NCBI RefSeq assembly: GCF_028473605.1
Contig: NZ_CP097267.1
Location: forward strand, 3,278,501 to 3,342,500
Source: Acidovorax sp. NCPPB 3576
GTDB lineage: Bacteria > Pseudomonadota > Gammaproteobacteria > Burkholderiales > Burkholderiaceae_C
Length of the DNA: 64,000 nucleotides
Direction: 5' to 3'
Program-made: the position numbers and the translations under genes
Shown here: positions 60,002-64,000 of the stretch, in pieces
Layout: each line of letters opens with the position of its first letter
Position numbering within the stretch: position 1 is the stretch's first letter
The notes under the pieces: model-generated
The model's database searches: none
What the model saw: only the letters and a program-made list of their open reading frames with translations
Told to the model about the DNA's origin: nothing

Positions 60002-62502
60002 CAGACGCCTTCCGCGACGGCCGCGACGCCTGGGGCCACGGGGGCCAGGGGCGCTGCCTGGGCGCCGGCCACCACGCCACCCGCCCCCTTCGCCAGCCGC
60101 GCCGCATTCGCGACCACCAGCAGCGAGCTGAGCGCCATGCCCAGCCCGGCCAGCCACGCCGGCATGAGGCCCGCCACGGCCAGCGGCACGCACAGCGCGT
60201 TGTAGAGCGCGGCCCACCACAGGTTCTGCCGCACCACGCGCAGGGTGCGGCGCGCCAGCAGCAGCGTCTGCACCACCTGCTCCAGGTCGCCGCCCATCAC
60301 CACGAAATCGGCGCGCGACTGCGCCAGCGGCACGGCGCGGCCGAAGGCGAACGACACATGCGCGCCCGCCAGCACCGGCCCGTCGTTGAGCCCGTCGCCC
60401 ACCATGGCCACGCGGTGGCCCCGCGCCTGCTCGGCCTGCAGCAGCGCGAGCTTGTCCTGCGGCGTGCAGTCGCCCTGCGCCCGCTCGATGCCCACCTGCG
60501 CGGCGATGCGCCGCACCGCGCCGGGCCGGTCGCCGGAGAGCAACTGCACGGCCACGCCCGCATCGCGCAGGCGGCGCACCGCGCGCGGCGCTTCGGGGCG
60601 CAGGTCTTCGCGCCAGTCGAACCGGGCCAGCTCCACCCGCGTGCCGTCGCTGTGCTGCTCGGACAGCACCACCTGCTGCCCCGCGGCGCTGTCCTCGGCC
60701 CCATCACCGGCCGGGCCGCCGGCGCCCGCATGGCGCACCGAGCCCAGGCGCACGGTGCGCTCGCCCAGGGCCAGGCGGCCGCGCCCGTCGGGCACATCTT
60801 GCGGCCCGGCACCGCCTTGCTGCAGGAGCGCCACCAGGCCTTCGCCCGCCAGTTCCTGCACCTCCAGCACCCGCCACTGCGTGGCGCCATCCAGTCCCTG
60901 CTGCGATGCCGCAGCCACCAGCGCCCGCGACACCGGGTGCATGGAATGGCGGGCCACGGCTGCGGCCAGCGCCAGGGCATCGGCCCGGTCCACGCCCGGT
61001 GCCGGGTGCACGCCGCGCACGGCCATGCCGTCGCGCGTGAGGGTGCCGGTCTTGTCGAACACCACGGTGTCCACGCCCGCCAGGGCCTCCAGGGCCTGCA
61101 GGTGGCGCACCAGCACGCCCTGGCGCGCCAGCGTGCCCGCCGCGGTCAGCATGGCCACGGGTGTGGCGAGCGACAGCGCGCAGGGGCAGGTCACGATGAG
61201 CACCGCCACCGCCACCATGAGCGCATGGCCCGGGTCGGTGGGCCACCACCACGCGGCGGCCAGCGCGGCGGCCGCCAGCACCGCGATGAGAAACGGCCGC
61301 GCGATGCGGTCCGCCAGTTGCGCCAGGCGGGGCTTTTGCAGCGAGGCGCTTTCCATCAGCGCCACGATCTGGGCGAAGCGCGTGTCGGCGCCCACGCGCT
61401 CCACCCGCATCTGCACGGCCGACTGCAGGTTGTAGCTGCCGGCAGTCACCGCGCTGCCCTCGGGCCGCGCCACGGGCGTGGACTCCCCCGTGAGCAGGGC
61501 CTCGTCCGCGAGCGTGTCGCCCCGCGTGATGCGCCCATCGGCCGGGAAGGCCTCGCCCGGCAGCACGCGCACCGTGTCGCCCACGGCCAGGCGCCGCACG
61601 GCCACGCGCACGAAGGCGCCATCGGGCCCCAGGCGCTCCACGCTATCGGGCAGGCGGTTCATCACCGCCTCCAGCGCGCCGGCCGTGCGGTCGCGCAGCC
61701 GCAGCTCCAGCCAGCGGCCGGTGAGCAAAAAGAACACGAACATGGTCAGCGAGTCGTAGAACACCTCGCGCCCGAAGATTCCGCTGGGATCGAAGGTGCC
61801 CGCCGTGCTCACCCCGAAGGTGATGGCCATGCCCAGCGCCACGGGCAGGTCCATGCTCACCCGGCGCAGCCGCACGTCGCGCAGCGCGTTCGCAAAGAAC
61901 GGCCCGCAGGCGAAGATGACCACCGGCAGGGTGATGACCCACGAGGCCCAGCGCAGCAGTTGCTCCATCTCGGCCGTGAGGTCGCCCGGCTGCGCCACGT
62001 AGGCGGGCCACGCGTACATCATCACCTGCATCATGCAAAAGCCGGACACCAGCCAGCGCCACAGCGCGCGGCGGTGCTCGCGCTGGCGCTCGGCGCGCGC
62101 GAAGGCGTCCATGGCCGGCAGGGCCCGGTAGCCCGCGCGCCGCACGGCGGCGATCCATTGCGAAGGCCGCACCTGCGCCGCATTCCACACGACGCGCGCG
62201 CGCCGGGTGGCCGCGCTCACATCGGCCTGCGCCACGCCCGGCACGGCGCGCAGGGCCTCCTCGATGGTGAGGGCGCAGGCGGCGCAGTGCATGCCTTCCA
62301 GCACCACATGCGATTCCCAGGTCTGCGCGGCGGCATCGGCGCCAGCGTCAGCACCCGCAGGCAGGCGGGCACGGCCGAACGACGGCCACTCCTGCGGGTC
62401 GTCGAGCAGCGAGGCGCCCTCGGCGCACACAGCGTCCGGGGCCCGCGTTCCCGCGGCCAGATCGGGGCGGTCGGGAGTCGGCTCGAAGCGGTGGGACAGC
62501 AT
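60001..62502 (-). CDS. ccoI: Copper-exporting P-type ATPase for cbb3 assembly
   Basis: An 833-residue P1B-type ATPase that moves copper to the periplasm for the oxidase. Heavy-metal domain GMHCAACALTIEEAL (near 70), ion site TCPCALSLATP in the sixth span, phosphorylation site DKTGTLT, TGES loop, HP motif (SMHPVS) and MVGDGLNDGP. The ~65 residues before the metal domain are long and cysteine-poor. ATG 62502 chosen over an upstream frame without homology. Diverges from usp across 107 bases with an FNR-type site. Confidence 0.92.
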   Translation of the reverse strand: MLSHRFEPTPDRPDLAAGTRAPDAVCAEGASLLDDPQEWPSFGRARLPAGADAGADAAAQTWESHVVLEGMHCAACALTIEEALRAVPGVAQADVSAATRRARVVWNAAQVRPSQWIAAVRRAGYRALPAMDAFARAERQREHRRALWRWLVSGFCMMQVMMYAWPAYVAQPGDLTAEMEQLLRWASWVITLPVVIFACGPFFANALRDVRLRRVSMDLPVALGMAITFGVSTAGTFDPSGIFGREVFYDSLTMFVFFLLTGRWLELRLRDRTAGALEAVMNRLPDSVERLGPDGAFVRVAVRRLAVGDTVRVLPGEAFPADGRITRGDTLADEALLTGESTPVARPEGSAVTAGSYNLQSAVQMRVERVGADTRFAQIVALMESASLQKPRLAQLADRIARPFLIAVLAAAALAAAWWWPTDPGHALMVAVAVLIVTCPCALSLATPVAMLTAAGTLARQGVLVRHLQALEALAGVDTVVFDKTGTLTRDGMAVRGVHPAPGVDRADALALAAAVARHSMHPVSRALVAAASQQGLDGATQWRVLEVQELAGEGLVALLQQGGAGPQDVPDGRGRLALGERTVRLGSVRHAGAGGPAGDGAEDSAAGQQVVLSEQHSDGTRVELARFDWREDLRPEAPRAVRRLRDAGVAVQLLSGDRPGAVRRIAAQVGIERAQGDCTPQDKLALLQAEQARGHRVAMVGDGLNDGPVLAGAHVSFAFGRAVPLAQSRADFVVMGGDLEQVVQTLLLARRTLRVVRQNLWWAALYNALCVPLAVAGLMPAWLAGLGMALSSLLVVANAARLAKGAGGVVAGAQAAPLAPVAPGVAAVAEGV

Positions 62503-62537
62503 GGACCCGAGGCTATGCGCCCTGCCCCGTCCGCACA

Positions 62538-62551
62538 TTGACCTGGATCAA
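62538..62551. promoter_or_regulatory. FNR-type site between ccoI and usp
   Basis: TTGACCTGGATCAA (TTGAC-N4-ATCAA). Centred 65 bases before usp and 42 bases before ccoI, so it could serve usp, ccoI or both. Confidence 0.7.
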
Positions 62552-62609
62552 GCCTGCCCATGCCCGGGCTTCGTAAGCTGGCGTCCTCCGTCCACTTCGG
62601 GAGTCTTCC

Positions 62610-63053
62610 ATGTACCAACGCATCCTGATCGCCACCGATGGCTCCGAGCTCTCCGGCAAGGCCGTGGACCACGGCCTCGCGCTGGCGGCGCTGAGCGGCG
62701 CCGCCGTGGTCGTGCTCAAGGTGGTGCCGCGCTATCCGCGCAGCTACTTCGAAGGCGGCTCCGTCGTGGACAAGGGCGATGCCAAGCGCATCGAGGCGCA
62801 GTGGACAGCAGCCGCCAAGGCGCTGGTGGACGGCATCAAGACGCTGGGCAGCGCCCAGGGCGTGGCGGTGAAGGCGGTGGTCACCAAGTCAGACCTCGTC
62901 GCCGAGGCGGTGATCGCCGCGGCCCGCAAGCACCAGTGCGACCTGATCGTGATGGCCTCGCATGGGCGCAAGGGCCTGCAGCGGCTGCTGCTGGGCAGCG
63001 AAACGCAGCACGTTCTGACCCACTCGCACATCCCCGTGCTGGTGCTACGCTGA
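62610..63053 (+). CDS. uspA: Universal stress protein
   Basis: A 147-residue cytoplasmic UspA-fold protein: RILIATDGSELSGKAVDHGL opens it and the ATP-binding signature G-x2-G-x9-G-S appears in SHGRKGLQRLLLGSETQ. Placed downstream of an FNR-type site, a usual setting for Usp genes induced at low oxygen. A copy of the dispersed repeat follows. Confidence 0.9.
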   Translation: MYQRILIATDGSELSGKAVDHGLALAALSGAAVVVLKVVPRYPRSYFEGGSVVDKGDAKRIEAQWTAAAKALVDGIKTLGSAQGVAVKAVVTKSDLVAEAVIAAARKHQCDLIVMASHGRKGLQRLLLGSETQHVLTHSHIPVLVLR

Positions 63054-63090
63054 CCGGGGGCGATCCGCACGACAGGATGATTGCGCATCG

Positions 63091-63139
63091 AATCGCCCTC
63101 CAGCGCAATCAGTACCAGGGCATATTGCTATAAAAAACG
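63091..63139. repeat. Dispersed repeat, copy after usp
   Basis: The + strand reads CCCTCCAGCGCAATCAG, TACCAGGGCATATTGCTAT, then AAAAAAC. Reversed, it has the blocks ATAGC, GCCCTGGTA and ATTGCGCTGGAGG of the copies after nth and in cobU. It sits between usp and livF, which converge. Confidence 0.72.
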
Positions 63140-63176
63140 GAGCATCCGCCTGCAGCGCGCGCCTCCGTCTCCGCCA

Positions 63177-63911
63177 TCAGTGGTTGCCCAGGTACAGCTG
63201 CGCCATGCGCTCGTCGGCCAGCAGTCCGCCGGCCGGGCCCTGCAGCACGCAGCGCCCCTGGTCGAGGATGTAGCCCTGCTGGCTGATCTGCAGCGCCTGG
63301 CGCGCGCGCTGCTCCACCATCAGCACCGCCACGCCGGCGGCGGGCAGCGTGCGCACCATGTCGAACACCTTGCCGACCAGCGAGGGCGCCAGCGCCGCCG
63401 TGGGCTCGTCCAGCACCATGATGCGCGGCGAGGGCATCAACGCGCGGGCGAAGGCCAGTTGCTGGCGTTCGCCGCCCGAGAGGTTGCTGGCCGGCTGCGG
63501 CAGGCGCTCGACCAGGGCGGGAAAATCCGCCAGCACCGCATCCATGCGGCGCTTGACGTGCGGCACGCCGCGCACCACCAGCAGGTTCTCGCGCACGGTG
63601 AGCGAGGGGAACACGTTGGCCACCTGGGGCACGTAGGCCAGGCCGGCGTCGAACCGGTCTTCGGCCGACAGCCGCGTGATGTCGCGCCCGCCCAGGTGGA
63701 TGCTGCCCGCCACGCGCGGCAGCAGGCCCAGCAGCGCCTTCACCAGCGTGGACTTGCCCGCGCCGTTGGTGCCGGCGATGGTGACGATCTCGCCCGGCGC
63801 GACGGCCAGGTCGATGCCGTGGATGATGTCCACGTCCGAATAGCCGCCGCGCAGCTGCCCGATCTGCAGCAGGTTGCCGCTGCCGCTGCCGTTGTGCGAT
63901 GCGCTGGTCAT
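63177..63911 (-). CDS. livF: Branched-chain amino-acid-type ABC importer ATPase
   Basis: A 244-residue ATPase of the LivF family: Walker [22 protein letters not shown]-loop YVPQVANVFPSLTVRENLLV, signature LSGGERQQLAFARAL, Walker B RIMVLDEPTAALAP. Partner of LivG in a branched-chain amino-acid, urea or amide importer. Its ATG overlaps the livG stop (ATGA). Confidence 0.9.
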   Translation of the reverse strand: MTSASHNGSGSGNLLQIGQLRGGYSDVDIIHGIDLAVAPGEIVTIAGTNGAGKSTLVKALLGLLPRVAGSIHLGGRDITRLSAEDRFDAGLAYVPQVANVFPSLTVRENLLVVRGVPHVKRRMDAVLADFPALVERLPQPASNLSGGERQQLAFARALMPSPRIMVLDEPTAALAPSLVGKVFDMVRTLPAAGVAVLMVEQRARQALQISQQGYILDQGRCVLQGPAGGLLADERMAQLYLGNH

Positions 63912-64000
63912 ACCACCCCTCCCATGTAGGCCTCTTGCACGCGCGGGTCGTCCAGCACGGTGTGCGGATCGCCCTCGGCGAGGATGCGGCCGCGGTCCAT
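63908..64000 (-). CDS. livG: LivG-type ABC importer ATPase, C-terminal end (partial)
   Basis: Only the last 30 codons are in the window. They read MDRGRILAEGDPHTVLDDPR then VQEAYMGGVV, which is how LivG proteins end. The rest lies beyond the right edge. Confidence 0.8.
   Translation of the reverse strand: MDRGRILAEGDPHTVLDDPRVQEAYMGGVV

Overview
The window is high-GC bacterial DNA with dense, co-directional, overlapping genes. The gene families (group III truncated haemoglobin, ccoNOQP with ccoGHIS, hemN and an FNR regulator, a btu/cob cobalamin cluster under a riboswitch, zapBA followed by 6S RNA) and a dispersed repeat of a type I know from Acidovorax-like genomes point to the family Comamonadaceae, probably an Acidovorax relative. 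This assignment is an inference from gene content, not a measured match.

Layout. 1-11.8 kb: housekeeping genes (truncated haemoglobin, SUI1-like factor, RhlE helicase, aldo/keto reductase, SlyX, aminotransferase with a UUCG-loop terminator, prolyl oligopeptidase), then a tight four-gene leftward operon: an unknown 126-residue protein, a 43-residue membrane peptide, a GNAT-C39 peptidase fusion and a RimK-type ATP-grasp ligase. 11.1-15 kb: endonuclease III, a TerB/DUF697 protein, an MHS permease, and the scar of a deleted AbrB-Doc toxin-antitoxin module. 15-21.2 kb: a polyamine-type ABC importer with its GntR regulator, a racemase-like enzyme and a TGTATACA operator. 21.4-23.3 kb: a lower-GC accessory block with a DUF6402 protein and an array of three related membrane-anchored, two-cysteine proteins (the middle one broken), which resembles an effector with an immunity array. 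23.3-28.4 kb: an alginate-lyase-family protein, a secreted collagen-like/fibre-like protein, and a divergent MFS/LysR pair.

28.4-46.2 kb: cobalamin transport and late biosynthesis, all leftward: riboswitch, btuB, cobB, cobU, btuF, btuC, btuD, cobO, bluB, cobD, cobC, then cobQ and cobT. An accessory block (superfamily 1 helicase, HipA-like kinase, DUF3037 protein) sits between cobC and cobQ. Copies of the dispersed repeat lie inside cobU and cobD and over the btuD start codon, so repeat sequence has become protein-coding. cobS and the early corrin-ring genes are not in the window.

46.3-51 kb: zapB-zapA, 6S RNA, and a translationally coupled HD-GYP and GGDEF-EAL pair of c-di-GMP proteins. 51.1-63 kb: the micro-oxic module: ccoI, ccoS, ccoNOQP, ccoG, fixH, a small membrane protein, fnr (opposite strand), hemN, a TauE/SafE protein, and a divergent universal stress protein. 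Three TTGAC-N4-(G/A)TCAA sites before hemN, ccoN and usp fit control by the FNR protein encoded here. The right edge holds livF and the 3' end of livG.

The two strongest leads for something undescribed are the DUF6402 plus paralog-array locus (21.4-23.3 kb) and the peptide-ligase/peptidase operon with its two uncharacterised small partners (7.7-11.0 kb).
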